A stretch of 64,000 nucleotides of DNA, from positions 710,647 to 774,646 of the forward strand of contig MNCI01030902.1 in assembly GCA_015680685.1 (NCBI GenBank), read 5' to 3'. The position numbers and the translations under genes are program-made. The stretch comes from Gnetum montanum. Lineage: Eukaryota; Streptophyta; Gnetopsida; Gnetales; Gnetaceae. The notes under the pieces are model-generated. The model saw nothing but the letters and a program-made list of their open reading frames with translations, was not told the DNA's origin and did not search any database. Position 1 is the stretch's first letter; every line of letters starts with the position of its first letter. Positions 31,718 through 45,429 of the stretch are shown in pieces.

Positions 31718-34700
31718 ATGTCTTCTTCTCACATACATGATGAATCAAAACTACCAATGCCCCAAGATTACAAAGTAGTGTACACTAATCTAGATGAGTT
31801 TGTACCTGATTTCACCTTTATACTACATCAGGATGAATAGCTATGATGGAGAGATATGGAGGGAAACATTGTGTTGCCACTCGATCGATATGTTCCTAGG
31901 ATGATACTCCAAACTCTTAAGAAGTTAGACATCTAGGATCTCCATGAATAATATATTATGCAGGACCATGACTATTAGGACTACCATTTCACAAAAACAT
32001 AACATAAAAGAAATTGATACTAGGAGAAGCACCATGAAGCTATGAAGGGAAAACAGTTCACTAATCCCTTATTTTTTCTGAATCAAAAAGATAATAAAGA
32101 TCATCCCTCTAGGGGTTCTCAACATGAAGATTCTCCATCCATTGACTCTGGTGAAGGAGGCTTGAACTCGAATTTATAGTCCACTATCAACAATCCTGGT
32201 TTTAAAAAAAGTGGAAGTCAAGGCAGGGGCTCTAGCAAGCATCATGACGATGATAAACTTAATGATCATGATCATGACAAGCAAAAAGAAGATGGTAGAA
32301 ACTATGGTGGTGGTAGTCTTCCTCCCTCTTCATCCTCTTGATCTACATCTTCTCCTTCCTCCTTTGAATCTGATTGAAACCACAAAGGAAGAAATTGTCA
32401 TGGAGATGGATAATGAGAAAATGAAAATAGGTCCCACCATGAACGAAGGGGTAGTAGAGGAAATCATAGACATCATCAAAATCATGACAATGATGAGCCT
32501 TTTCTTGCAACTCAAAGCATGTTGAAGATCACATAGGTAGTCATAATTCCAAGCAGACATGTGAAAGATAGTAGAATCAACAAGTTGGATATGAACAATA
32601 TTTCCAAATTTGAGGGGGATATAACTCATATCTTTAGATCTATCTTCAAGCCTTTCATGATTCCTATGCCTTGTAGAAAATAGAGAATAATTGGCAAAAA
32701 CTTAAGTTGTTTCTCAAGATACTCACAAAAGAAGCAGAAAGTTGGCACCACTCTTTAGAGCTAGATTCAATTTGAAGATGAAGTACAATGCTTGAGTTGT
32801 TTTATGAAAAATATCAAGCATACACTCAAGTGTCCAACTTGAGAAAGCAAATCCAAGGTTAATGACAAGAAATGCATGAACCCTTGGATGTAACCATGGG
32901 CCTATATTATTCTTTATTGCATAGATGTTCTAGCCATGGTTATTCTCAATGGATGTAACTTTGCCATATCATATATGGGCTCTGATCAGAAATGAGGAGA
33001 ACCCTTGGGGTCTGTGCCTAAGGGAGACTATCAAAACATAAAGCTCATCATATTCAAAGGCTAATTAAGCAAGTTGTAAAAGAAGAAGGTGAATTAAGAA
33101 AATGGGAAAGTGATGAGGAGTATAATTAGAATCCTTCCATTAGAAAAAGGGAGGTCAAATTTTGTGACAATGAGGGGATGACACTTGACAAAGTGGTGCA
33201 GTGAAATACCTTGCCAATTAAAAATATTTTTTTGAAATTTTAGCTAATTTGGATCAAATGTGGGAATATTTGGATGAAAAATTCCAAAGTACTCTCGAAA
33301 TTATAGAGAAATCCAAAGAGCAAGGTAGTGATTGTGATCCTAGGAGAAAAAAGGAAGCTGAATGTGCCTACGAAAGGCATAAGGGTAAAGCTACTATAGT
33401 AGAATAGGTTATGGAGTTAGAATTAGATGATGATGGTGGGTGTGATGTCTACCAATATGAAAATCCTAAGGGATGTTTCCCTATTGTGTCACACTTATAA
33501 GAATCTAGGATGTATGCTCTAACTCCTAGGCTAGCAAGATGGCAAGCACCCAGAAGATTGTCTTATCCTCAAGGCAATCCCAAAAAATTCCACCACCAAC
33601 AAGCTTATTATCCAAGTTCAGCTCCATGACAACCATATAAGTAGCATCATCAATGGCAGCATCCATAGTGGTGGGGAATGCCACCACTAACATAGTAATG
33701 CCCTTACAATTAGCCAGATCCATATGGGTACTATGTCTAGCAACCCATGTCTCTACATCATTCTTTTAGTCATGCCTCATTCTAGCATCACTATTATCCT
33801 CCTGAGTATCACAAAACTCATTCTCCATATCCTAGAGGAAAATCCTTATACCACTATCATCCTTCATCACATGTCCCTTCTCCCTTAACTAAATTACCAC
33901 CTGCTCCATTCATGAAAGGCGAGATTCTCATGCAACCACAATAATGTAACACTACTAGGGTCATTAATTTACAACCAGTTCCTCTACCAAGTGGTTCAAA
34001 AGTTATATCCCATAAAATACCATTCTTCCAAACCAATAGTCCTACAAAGCCCTCATCAACTCATGTGGTTGGCCACCCTATGTCTCCTCCATCCTCTTTA
34101 TCTACTCATTTTGAGAGCCCTTCAAACCAAATGCCTCCAAGATCCACACAGTCATCTTAACCCAAGTTGTATCTAATTAGATCAAGTCTAGCAACCATCC
34201 TAAGAAAAGAGCTGATCCTAGAATTTCCTTCTTCTACTTGCAAATTCCTAGAAATGAGCCATGCAAGGCTCTTCTTGATTTAAGTTTTGGTGTTAATATG
34301 GTTTCTCATGAAATGTACAAAGCCTGAAGCTTGTCTCCTCTCAAGAAGAGCAACATTCATTTAGAATTGGTAAATCAGTCCATTATTGTTCCCTTGGAAT
34401 TAGTGGAGGACATTGTAACCACTATCTATGGATGGTCCTATCCTATCAATTTCTTGGTAATCAAGGTTGACGACTACAAGTGAGACCTTTCAATCATTAT
34501 GGGAAGTGCTTGGTTGAGCACTCTTAATGTGTGAATGGGCATCAAAGATCTTTCCCTAGAAATTTTCAAGGAAAATGCATTCAAAAAGATCAAGAAGAGA
34601 GTTCCATGTATCTCATATAGTGATACCATGTGCAACTATGTGTAGAAGTTATAGTCTATGAAAACTACATTAATTAAAGCATATAAATAGTGTGTAGATG
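31718..34700 (+). pseudogene. TE-6 gag-protease (degenerate)
   Basis: From ATG 31718 (MSSSH) the translation follows the TE-10 gag-pro protein, for example VPDFTFILHQDE here and VPDFTFVFHQDE there, but with many stops. The capsid-like gag domain is at about 32580-33010. A zinc-knuckle-like CDVYQYENPKGC (the second Cys lost) lies near 33442. The protease is at about 34250-34560: the active site reads LLDLSFGVN in place of the DSGSGVN of TE-10, and IIMGSAWLST marks its second half. Open reading is interrupted too often for function. Confidence 0.8.
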
Positions 34701-34879
34701 AATCTGAAATCTAAAAGTGCCTATACATAGTAGCCACAAAGTAAGAGAACACTCAATGGCTGACAACTGATCCTGATACTAGCACTCTTTGCATGGAACC
34801 AACTAAGAGATTAACATATGCCTATGTTAAAGGCATGGATGAACTAGAACAAGTTCATTGCCAACTCTCCAATGATAAA

Positions 34880-37760
34880 CCTAATGATAGTTATTGAGGA
34901 GAATTGAAAATCCCTGATAATTTTAAACAAGATCCCTTGAAGTTGAAAACTCTACTTGCCGGCATGGAATATGCATTTCTAAAAAATGGCAATCTAGTGA
35001 TAATCAATGCCAACCTTGCTCCTAAGCAGAAAAAGATGTTGCTAAATGTAATTAACAAATGTTCAATAGCCTTTTCTTGTTCATATCCTAAACTCACTAG
35101 TATTGATCCTAGGCTATCCTAGCATCGCATCTATATTGATCCTTCCATCAATCAAAAGAAGTAGCCGTAATGGTAGCTAAACCCCAAATTGAAGCAAATC
35201 ACTAAGGTGGAAATTAAACAACTCATCAAGGTAGGGTTCATCTATCCAATTGTAGATAGCAAGTGGATTAGCCTACTGGTAATTATGTCAAAGAAATGTT
35301 ACAAGTGAAGAGTGTGTATTGATTCTAGGTTCTTGAACATGGTGATCTACAAAGATCATTTCCCATTACCACTTGTGGACTAGGTGTTGGACACTATCTC
35401 TGGGCATTACTATTACAACTTTCCATATGGCTATAGTGGCTATAACCAGATTTAGATTGTGCTAGAGGATTAAGCCAAAACAACATTCACAAGTCCCTGG
35501 GAAAATTTTCCATATCAAAAGACATCATTTGATCTATGCAATGCCCTTGCAATCTTTCAAAATCTTATCTTGAGTATTTTTTAGCAGTAGATTGGTAGTA
35601 GGATGGAAGTCTTCATGGATGACTTTTCTACTTATGGCACTACATTTGAGCAAGCCCTAGACTACCTTGAGCAAGTGCTTAAAAGGTGCATGGAGATTAA
35701 TATTTAGCTCAATTAGCAAAAGAGCCATCTCATGTTCCAAGAGGGCATTGTGTTGGGGCATAGAATTTCAAAATCATTGATTGATGTGGGCCCTAAAAAT
35801 ATTAGGGTCATCGAAGAAATAACCCACCGACTAGAAATCGTTAAAGATGTCTGGTCATTCCTTGGACACACTAGCTACTACTAGCAATTTCCATAGGTTG
35901 AGCTCACAAAGAAAGATGATTTGTTCATATGGACAAAGGAATGTGAAAAGGCATTCTAGTAGCTTAAGGAGAAGCTTGTAGAAACTCCAATTCTATGATC
36001 ACCTGATTGGTCCCATCCATTTCAAACCAATATGGACACATTAAGCTATGCCTTGGGAGCTATTCTTACATAGTTGAATTATCAGAAACATCCTTATCAC
36101 ATCCATTGCACAGGCCAAAGCATTGTGGGTGCACAACTTAACTACATCACAATGAAAAAAGAGCTACTGATAATGATGTGCTCTTTGGAGAAATTCAAGT
36201 ATTAAGTGCTTAGATGCAAAGTGTTTGTGCACACTAACCATAACATCATTCACTTCCTCATAAACAAGCTAATGGTGAGCCCCCATTTCATATGGTGGCT
36301 AACGGTCTTATAGGAGTTTGATCTTAAAATGGTAGATCGAAAGGGAACTTAAAATGTGATCACTAATTACCTGTCTTGGTTATAATGGGATAAAAAAGAG
36401 AAGGAGAGCCCACTCTATAGTGAACTTCTTTTTGCTGATGTAATAAATCAACAAGTGTTTGCTGAATCTAAGTGGTATGATTGCATTCTCACGTATATTC
36501 TCACTCAAAAGATGCCATAAGACTTGGACCACCAAAGGAAACAAAAGCTTCTTCATCTGGCCAAAATTTTTATGGAGATTAATAGACATATTTACAAGGT
36601 ATGTGTCAATGGCCTAATTCATTGGTTTGTTCTTAATGCTGATCAACTACACATTCTCTAATATGCTCACAAGGGTTCTTGTGGGGACCACTATGTAGAA
36701 ATATGCATAGCCATTAAGATCCTAATGCTAGGATATTACTTGCCAACCATCTTCAAGGATGCCTACCAATTCATCTAGTCTTGTGAATGTTGCCAATAAT
36801 ATGGTGGGATGATTGCTTGAATGGAGGGACCTCAACAGTGGATCCAACCACTAAAACCATTTGACATTTGGGGCATAGATTTAATTGATCCCACCACACA
36901 CATGTCAAATGAAAATGCAAACATAATAGTCATTGTTAACTATTGTACCAATTGGGCATAGGTAGTTGTCATCATTGACTATACATCATCTACTCCTACT
37001 TATTTTGTACAACAAAATTTGGTAAATAGGTTTGGAGTGCCACATGCATTGATTTCTAACAATGGTACTCATTTTATAGGTGCTACTTTTTGCAAGCTCA
37101 TGCAATTATTGGAGGTTGAGCATAAACTAATAACACCCTACCATTCCCAAGCCAATAGTCAAATAGAGGTTACCAATAGGGAGATCTCAAAAATTCTAAC
37201 AAGAAAAATTAACAAATATAGAAGAGACTGAAGCATAAAACTTAATGATGCCCTCTAGCCATACCACTCAACATGGAAATTCCCTATAGGCTACTCTCCC
37301 TATGAGCTAGTGTATGGAAAATTACCAACTCTTCGAATTCAATCCAAGCTTCATACACTTTTAATAGTCCATGACCTTAATCTTGACATTAGGCTAGCAT
37401 AAAAAGAAAGATTGATTACCTTAATGTGTTAGATGAGAATCGACTAGTGTCCCAATCATTGAATGAAGTGCACAAGGCATTCAACAAAAAGCATCATTAC
37501 CTTAGAATAAGGAAAGTCAAATTTCAACATGGTGACAAGGTCATTTACTAGAACCCAACACATGTTCCATAATAAACTAAGTTTCAAAAATTATGGGAAT
37601 GGCCTTATGTCATTTATAAAACCTTTTCTTCTAAGACCATGTTGATCTACAAACCTAAGAGCCCAAACAAAAGAACCTGGTCAACATACAACAAGTCAAA
37701 CCTTTCCATGAGCCTAAGCAAGATAGTGCAAGCAACACCTCATCAGATGGACAACCTCAC
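34880..37760 (+). pseudogene. TE-6 reverse transcriptase, RNase H and integrase (degenerate)
   Basis: RT begins after about 35090 with a decayed IDPRLS...IYIDPS linker, continues through VCIDSRFLNMV (35317) and GYSGYNQI (35428), and retains a VFMDDF catalytic box (about 35609). RNase H has TNMDTLSYALGAIL (36029) and THNHNIIHFL-like (36232) motifs. Integrase has CECC (36784), IWGIDLIDP (36868), SNNGTHF with Asp replaced by Asn (37054) and ANSQIE (37152). The C-terminal part runs to about 37700. Stops, mostly TAG, occur throughout. Confidence 0.85.
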
Positions 37761-39336
37761 TCAATCTTTTTGATCTCTTGCTTTTAACTCAATTATGAGG
37801 GAGATGGTCATCCATGCTAATTACTAAAATGGATCTTTAATTTTTCTAGTTTTTTATTTTACACTTTCTTTATTTTTATACCTCTTCATTTTACACTTTG
37901 TTATTTTTCCAATTTTTGTTTTACAACATCATTAGTGCATTTTAAATTTCTTGAATATTTTATAATTTCTTTTATATTTTACTTTATTTTGATATGAATT
38001 TTTCTTCTTATTCTCTAATAAAGTGCTTTATTACCAACAAGACACATTGATATTGTAGTTGTTTGCTAATGGTGGTTTGTACTAAATTCTTTTGATTTCT
38101 AATGTCTAGTTTCTATTTTTAAATTTTGATGATTGATGACTAAGACAAAGTTTCTTTTTCTTAGAATAGGAAATGATTCCATGTAACCCACCCATCCACA
38201 AACTCTATAGTCTCCCTGGTTTTGGAAGTATGAGGACCCTTTTCCTTAATGACACTTTAATGAACTTGTGACCTTGGTAGTTTCCAAACTTGAGAAAGAT
38301 TCAAAGGGTTGAAAATGGTGTGATTTCAAGTGGACTCAATACTCTTTTTATCTTTCTACTTACTTGAGTGCAATTGTATTTTCATGGATTTCTTACCATA
38401 CCATGTCGACCAATAACAATAATTTAATAATTCTTTGCATGGTGTCATTCCCATCCAAAAAATCCATAAAAACATAAAATTCAAGAAAAAACAACAAACA
38501 TGATGGGAATTCAAAGCACATCCCATAGACAAAAATAATGAGCTACAAGCACTAGTTATGGAACTAAAAAGATATGCTAGCCATGACTAAAGGTCCCCTC
38601 TAACTAAGGCCCTTTCTCACATCCTACTTCTTGTTTCTTTTCTAATAAGAAATGGTGATTGATTTGTGGGAACTTTCTTATGTCTTGAGGGAGTGATCTA
38701 GTCTTAGAGTGGCAATGCAAAGTCATTGAAAGTGGTTGGTTTTGATCTCGACTAAGCATGGACTTTATCAAGTTATTTAACCATAGAATCCATAAAGGAC
38801 TTCATGTTACCATGATTAGAAACTCTATTCCACTTTCTCTCTTATCCATCAATGCTTTTCATAACTCACTTTACTGCTAGTTTCTATGCCTTATCTAGTG
38901 TCTTAGTCTGATGTGTCAAAATTATTGGGTAGGTTCTTCTAGATTTGGTCCTTAACTTTTCATAATTGTTAATCAACTATGGGGCTCACATACTCTTTAT
39001 TTGAGGTTATGCAAGGGCAAAAAGGGCATGAGCCTACTATGGGGAGGATCCACTTTCATATCTCTTGGTTTGATTAGCTAAGTTCCTTATCCTTAAGTAT
39101 TTCAATGATCAAATCTTTCATGTGCACCATCATGCATTCAGTTGTTGTGCTCCTTAGGACATTCTCTCCAATAAAATTTCATTCTCCCATTAAATTTTCC
39201 AATTTTTTGAATTTTAAAGCCCTCTTCTAATTTTTTCATTAGGTTCATGACTTGTCTAGGTCTCCAAAAACATCAATTTCTTGTCTAAACCTTCTCTATT
39301 TTTCATATTGTTTAAAGTGAAAAACTTTTGAACATA
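37761..39336 (+). other. TE-6 non-coding spacer after integrase
   Basis: AT-rich spacer without ORFs. Its first ~880 bp match the last ~760 bp of the window (TE-10, 63239-64000), so it is a conserved part of the family. T-rich tracts with repeated TTTTACA lie at 37850-38000. Confidence 0.6.
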
Positions 39337-39430
39337 GGCTTCATAGATAGGTACCCATCGATGAAGCCCATGCATAAACAAGGTCCTATTGACGTAGGGG
39401 TCCACTCGCCTATAAATACAAGCCAATAGT
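39337..39430 (+). promoter_or_regulatory. Internal promoter-like element upstream of the TE-6 third ORF
   Basis: An inverted repeat with 12-bp arms and one mismatch (39337-39348 GGCTTCATAGAT and 39357-39368 ATCGATGAAGCC) is followed 42 bp later by a TATA box in CCTATAAATACAAGCC (TATAAATA at 39411-39418). The LTRs of this family show the same arrangement, dyad motifs then CCTATAAATAC. The third ORF starts about 430 bp downstream. A separate promoter for that ORF is therefore possible. Confidence 0.45.
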
Positions 39431-39846
39431 TACCAATTTTTCACATTTTCTCATAAATGAAAGGGGAGTTTTTGAAATTTTTAGAGCCTAGAACTTTTTA
39501 AGAGCCATATCTTCCTAATCATTTGTTTGATTCACTCTGTTCTTCAACCCTATAGCTACCAAAGCTAAGATCTTTGTCGTTGAAGCCATAAACCTTAAGT
39601 TAAACAAATTTCTAGCTCCCACAAATGTTTAATAAGGAAACCAACATTAAAACATCAAATTATGAGAGTTAAACCTTTCCAACAAGCTCCAGTAACATTC
39701 TAAGTTAAAAATCATCAAAATAATAATAAAATAATTAATATACCATGGTTCAAACTTAGCCTAAGTGTAATTGCCCAATGAGAAAGGTACTTAAATGTTA
39801 TAAGTTACACATTAAATTCTAATCCTTGGTTATGTTGTACCGACAA

Positions 39847-42720
39847 ATGGCACCTAAGGGAAAGCATGCACAAGGAGGGCCATCCCAACCAAGGGACAAA
39901 TAGCCACAAACATGAAGGGGCCAAGAACAGCCCCATGAACAAGTAGATACCCATGTCATGGGACTTCTTTGACAGGAGCCTAAAGTGGAATCTATCTAGT
40001 AGATTCCTGAAAAAGTAATTAGGAAAATACAGTCTTACCGAAATGACACACCAAAACCCAGACTAAACATTGAAGTTACCTTGATGGAAGCCTACCTTAG
40101 GAAAATTGCAAATAAGAAGGTGTAGAAATCCATTCTTCAAGAATCAAACTTTAGACTATTCTTAGAGTTCACACCTCCAGAAGTTAAAGCTCAACTACAG
40201 AACTCTCCCATGTGGCCCACAATCACTTCCAGTAGGGAGTGGTACATGAAAGAGACATATCGTTTCTAGAACAATCGACAAGCTAGTTCAACGGTCAAAA
40301 TCAAGGACATTTTGATGTCCTATTTGGTGAAAGCTATCGTAGAGACCCTTGGGTTACTAGAGATAAGAGCAAACCTTGCTAAAATCCTCATGCAAGTAGA
40401 TCCTGACATCAAGAAGAAATGGATGAAGAAATGTTATGGAGTTGATTATAAGGAGTTTGGCATGCTCACTATGGAAAAATGCACATATTTCAAGATTAGG
40501 GCCTTTCACCTAAATCCATCGATGAGGCCAAGTAACATCACAACTTTCTCTACCCATGCATGTGCCACTCTAAGTGATAGGTCCTTGGTCAACCTTCCAC
40601 AGCTTTATCTATCTTGAGATAAAGATGTGATTTAAAGAAAATAAATGTGGAAGGAAGACACTCCTCTTCCCATGCCTCATTTGGAATTTATGCAAGATAG
40701 AAGAAATAGCATGCTACACAAAGAATGTTTTTGAATGTGCTTCATCTACTTCTTGGGTGGAGATGATGAAGGATAAGGTGCCTACCAAGATCATCCAAGA
40801 AGAGAAGCAACAATCACCACCTTCACCACCCACCCAAGAAATAATGTTGGAGGCCTACACTACCCTTAAGCACATGTGTGAGATCTGAGAGAAGCCCTTG
40901 TGAGAGCAAGAGCAACGAGTAGGAACAAGTGGTAGTGATCCATCTATGTATCACCAAGTGATGATTCAGCTCAACAAAGTGGCTCAAACAATCTACCAAA
41001 TGGAGGGAGGTGGACTAATTTTCTTAGCCCAAAGAGTTCAATTGCCTTCAAGATCAAATCTTGACAACTGAGAGGTAATGATATCTCTCCCATAATAGCA
41101 AAAATTCCTAGAAATCTCTAGGAATGCTGCTACTTTTTTGGTACATCTGGAGAAAGGCAAAGGGGCAACTATCTTTGTGATGCAACACCATGGGTAGGAG
41201 ACAATAGTAGGGGTGTTGTTAATAGAGTTTTCAAGGAATTAAATGCACCTACAATGTCTATACCAAACATTTATACACTAAGAGATGTGCAAACTTCTAC
41301 AGGAATAGTTAGTGGTAGATTGACTGCAACCCAGCACAAGGAGTTGCTGGACTGACTAGTGGGAATTGGACAACCAATTCTAGATGTTTTTAACCTTCTG
41401 GATACAATCACTACAACCCATTTGAAGCTATTAGAAGCAAGGGGAAAGTGCATTATATTAGAGGGAAAACTCAAAATATCCCAAGCACAAAATGAATGCC
41501 TAGCTGTGAAGGTTGTTAAATTAAGAACCCCTCTTGCAGATCCCACATTTCTCAATCCTAGATTAACACATCATGAAGCCTTCATGTAGCTTGATGACAA
41601 GCTCAAAAAGGTTAAGAAGTCCTCTTTGACTAGTTCATGGCCAATGCCAAAACATACATCATTTAAAAGAACTTGATCCAAATGTACCATAAGAATGCAA
41701 TGTTGACTGTAAAAAATCATTGCCTGCGAAATGTTGATGTGAAAAAGTAGAAAATGTAAGATTTCATCCATCAACCATAGGAGTAGCTAGCTAGAGTAAA
41801 TAATGAATTAAGAATATTGGTAGTAGAAAATATAAATCTCTCTATGAAGGAAGTTTGAGGCCTTCGCCAAAAATCTACGATAAAAATAGTTACCTGGAAA
41901 AATGAGGCTCTCAAATTTGAGAGAGTTAAAAATCACTATAGAGATCAAGTCAATCTACAAAAAGAAATCAATCATAAATACATCTAGATGGTGAAGGAAA
42001 AATTTAATGAGATCCTCTAGCAGATCAAGCAAGGAGTTGATGTCTGGCAATCTATCTTTGATGGGCTCAATGACTACAACAAAGAAGAGATTCGTATGAA
42101 AGAGCAGTAAATTGAGAAGATGACGTAGTACAAGGAACTTGTCAATCTCCATTAGGAAAATTTGACAATGTTGACTACTAGATGGCTACAATCCAAATTA
42201 GAGAAACAAATGGTTAGTTCATACTTATTATATGAAGTAGAGTTTACCAATTAATGATCAAATTAGAGTTTAAGCATCACAAGGACACTAAGCAGAAGCT
42301 TGAAATTACCAATGCTAAACCTGAGGTTCTCAGGGCAAAGTTTACCAATTAACGATAAACGGCTGAGAACTTGGCCAAGATGACAAATGACTACCTGCAT
42401 TTGTAGAATGTAGTCAAGACATTCAATGTTGAATGTAGACTTTTCACTACCTATTTTATCAACATGAAGCAGTTGTTCTTGACTATGCCTTGTCCCTAGG
42501 ATGTTCCCACTTTGGCCCATATTTAAGATGCTATTTGGAATATGAATGATCCCAAGGAAAAGTAGGAGGAGATGAAGGCACTATTGGATGTCTTTCATCT
42601 TCCATAAAAAGTTGCAGCTACCATAGAACAACTAGAACTACCTCAACCACTACGTGTGCCTAAAGCAAAAGAAGGTCCTTTAGAGCCTCATGAGCCTCCA
42701 CTGCCTAGGACCATTTGATC
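39847..42720 (+). pseudogene. TE-6 third ORF (post-integrase, coiled-coil protein), degenerate
   Basis: ATG 39847 (MAPKGKHAQGG) is in frame with the open stretch 40312-40617 and is the likely start. The coding region runs about 2.87 kb to a terminal proline-rich segment near 42690, so about 950 residues. The N-terminal third is shared with TE-2 (SYLVKAI, CYGVDYKEFG). From about 41350 onward the translation is helical and charged with heptad-like spacing. I see no signal peptide or membrane segment. It sits where Athila elements carry an env-like ORF, yet a structural coiled-coil protein seems a better description. Function unknown. Stops are mostly TAG at presumed Gln. Confidence 0.6.
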
Positions 42721-42942
42721 TTCTCCAATGTCTTTGCATCATCTAATGAATTATTTTTATCAATTTCATCCTAGTGTTGTCATCTTAAACACCAAAATTT
42801 TGTAATCATTGTAAAATCGTACACTCTAGGCACTTAGTTTTTATTGTGTAGTCTGTTTGCTTATTTTTAATGTCAATAATCCCATACCTTTCCAAATTTT
42901 GTAAAGAACTTGAGGATGAGTTTTCATTCAATTGTCGAGGTA

Positions 42943-43762
42943 TGATGAAGTGTCATGGTTGGCCACATCGATGGGATGTCATCAATGCAACCCTATCAAT
43001 GGGATGCCATTGACGTGATCCCATTGACATAGGGTCTTACTTGTTGATGCTTACCTATCAATGGGGTTCCCTATTTTGCCTATGAATATGTGCTCACCAA
43101 CCATATTTATGACATAAGTCTAATAGCTATAGCGAAGCTCTAGCAATTTTTCCACTTGAAAGTTAGAATATTTTTCTAAGTGTCCACATTAGGAGTCAAA
43201 GAGTGTATAGATCTTTATTCAAGCACTATTGTACCTGAGCATAACAATGTGTACAACAATAAAGATGAGCTTTTTGATAAACCTTACAATACTTTCAAAT
43301 AGATTAATTATTCCCTTTATGCATTTAATATTTTAACAAAATTTTCTATAATTTTTTAATTAAGTAAGTAATTAATTGAGCTAGACTAAGCTAAATTAAA
43401 TAGAAATTAATTAAGCACATAAGTATGACCACTTTGAGCATACACTTGACCCTTGGTAATCCCAATACTTTTTAATATTGGGTAACCCAATAGCATTAAA
43501 TGTGTTCAGGATGTGCATGGAAAGTGGAAACGAATACTTATGTTAGAATTAGTTAAGTGTTAGCTAGTTAGATTCAATGAGAAATTAAATATCTTTATTC
43601 ATTTCACAAGTGTAATTGGAAAGACAATGATTGCAATGGTTAGTTTCATTTCTGAGAGACCAATGTACTTAGAAGGTTACAAGTCCAAGAAATTCAACCA
43701 CATCATGCATGAACGCTTAGTAATTTGTATGGTTGGACGTAGGGTCTGCTCACCACTCATCA
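42943..43762 (+). repeat. TE-6 3' LTR
   Basis: It starts TGATGAAG and ends CTCATCA, 820 bp. It matches the 5' LTR but with many substitutions and small indels. The polypurine tract before it (GTCGAGGTA) is barely recognisable. Confidence 0.9.
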
Positions 43763-43767
43763 CATGG
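43763..43767. repeat. TE-6 right target-site duplication (CATGG)
   Basis: CATGG matches 30689-30693 exactly. Confidence 0.9.
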
Positions 43768-44669
43768 CCCATAGTCCAGATGTTTTTTTTTCTTCAATCA
43801 ATATATATGAAAGGCTAAAAGTTAGTTTTCCAAAATTTTTCTTTATATTTATTTTCATATAAAACATATGGATAGTGAGATTTTTGAATCATATTTTCAC
43901 ATGTCAGTAGAATTTTCATAATATGGTTTAATATGAAAGGTAAGAGACAATTTTATTTATTCCACATTAGATATAATAAACTAATAAAAAAGGTGACTAT
44001 CACTCAAGTGCTATTTCTATAAATTACAAAATGCATGCTATCAGCAATGTTCGCTTAAGTTCTTATGTCGATAAGAGTGCATTTTTAGGTTATCCAGATC
44101 AAGAGGTCTTAAAGATGAATTATATATACTTTTTTCTTGTGCTATGACTACCAATTTAAGACAACTTTATAAATGGTATAATGTTCCAACAAAAATCTTT
44201 TATGATTTGCTTTTGATAATTCATTGGTATTTAATAAATTTATAGAGCCTATCTTTATTTTTTATGAAAATGTAATATCTATTTAATGGATCCTATAATT
44301 CTTCAAACATAATAAAACTTCATTTAATTTTATAATCATCCAAGATGAAAAAGTCAAGGATTAGAAAATTCTCAATCCAATTACCTTACATCCTACATGA
44401 TAGAAAACTTCATTGTCATTTCCATTAACATCATTTTGTCTTGTACCTCATCAACCTCTAAAAGGTCAAGTTATTATTAGACATAGCATCCATTTAGGTG
44501 AATGGCACCTACCATTAATTATTGACATGGCCATTTAATTTTTATGAAAACCTAAGGATTTTTATCATACTCCAAGCCCAACACTAGGAATGAATGAATT
44601 AATGATTAAAAATAATCCATATTCATGTGGCCAATGTTTTAACAATAAAATGTAATTTCCAACACATCA
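43768..44669. other. Intergenic AT-rich interval
   Basis: I see no gene, RNA or repeat that I can name in this stretch between TE-6 and the LRR relic. Confidence 0.4.
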
Positions 44670-45360
44670 CATGCACTGTAAAATTCAATTGCTAAAGTTA
44701 GATATAAGCAATCTAATAGGGGGTATTCCAAGTCTCTAAGTCTATCCTAGTGGGACATTGATGGCTTCTTAAACCTCATACCATCTTGGCTGGGAAATAA
44801 TCTAATCCATCCTCAAAGCCTATATTTGAAAGCAAAAGAATATGTTAGTAACAATAATAACCCATTGGAATTGGGAAATCTTTCCAACCTAGCAAAGTTA
44901 TCTTTAACCATTGGTATGCTAAATGGAATTATTCCATGAAAGCTTGTAAATCTCACACACCTTCAACAATTTTATACGTATTACTTTAATGGAAGTAGCC
45001 TGATACCTTCATCTTTGACAAAATTAGCACATTTTGAAAGCCTTTCAATGATAGGAAATCTAGACTTTATAACCAATCAATCCCAATGAGCTAGAAAATT
45101 TCCCTAAACTTCAATGATTGGAATTAAAGGAAATGAGGTGTAGTGGAGGTATGCCATAAGAACTTGAAAGTCTCACCAACCTATCAAACCTTTATTTGGA
45201 TTTGGACATACTGAGTGGCAATATCCCATGCCAACTCACAAATTTGGGCTGCTTGCAATCTCTTGTTTTGTCATTTGGCAATGGAAGCAATCTCAACAAA
45301 CTTTGGACAAATGAATCTAGTTCATAAGATTCTTCTCCATCTCCTTACACACAACATTAT
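44670..45360 (+). pseudogene. Leucine-rich-repeat protein fragment (LRR receptor-like relic)
   Basis: Translation in shifting frames gives several plant-type LRR units. Examples are LKLDISNLIGGIP near 44695, ELGNLSNLAKLSLTIG near 44866, and LESLTNLSNLYLDLDILSGN near 45165, followed by IPCQLTNLGCLQSLVLSFGN. This is the LxxLxxLxLxxNxLxGxIP pattern of LRR receptor kinases and receptor-like proteins. Stops and frameshifts separate the units and no signal peptide, membrane segment or kinase domain is visible. It is a dead host-gene fragment. The exact family cannot be told from so little. Confidence 0.6.
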
Positions 45361-45429
45361 ACTTTCTTTGGGAATAATGATGGAAAATATTCAAACTACT
45401 CTACTTGATTTCAAAGACTTTAAAGCAAA

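Larger units (their letters stand above)
30694..43762 (+). mobile_element. TE-6: complete 13-kb Athila-like Ty3-gypsy retrotransposon
   Basis: Two diverged LTRs (30694-31557 and 42943-43762), each starting TGATGAA and ending CTCATCA, and the duplication CATGG define one insertion. Internal order is primer binding site resembling tRNA-Asp, gag, protease, reverse transcriptase, RNase H, integrase, spacer, a third ORF and a weak polypurine tract. The single RNase H, the tRNA-Asp primer site, the integrase motif THFIGATF...TPYHSQANSQIEVTNREI and an ORF after integrase fit the Athila lineage. Every ORF is riddled with stops. LTR divergence shows it is old, older than TE-5. Confidence 0.9.
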
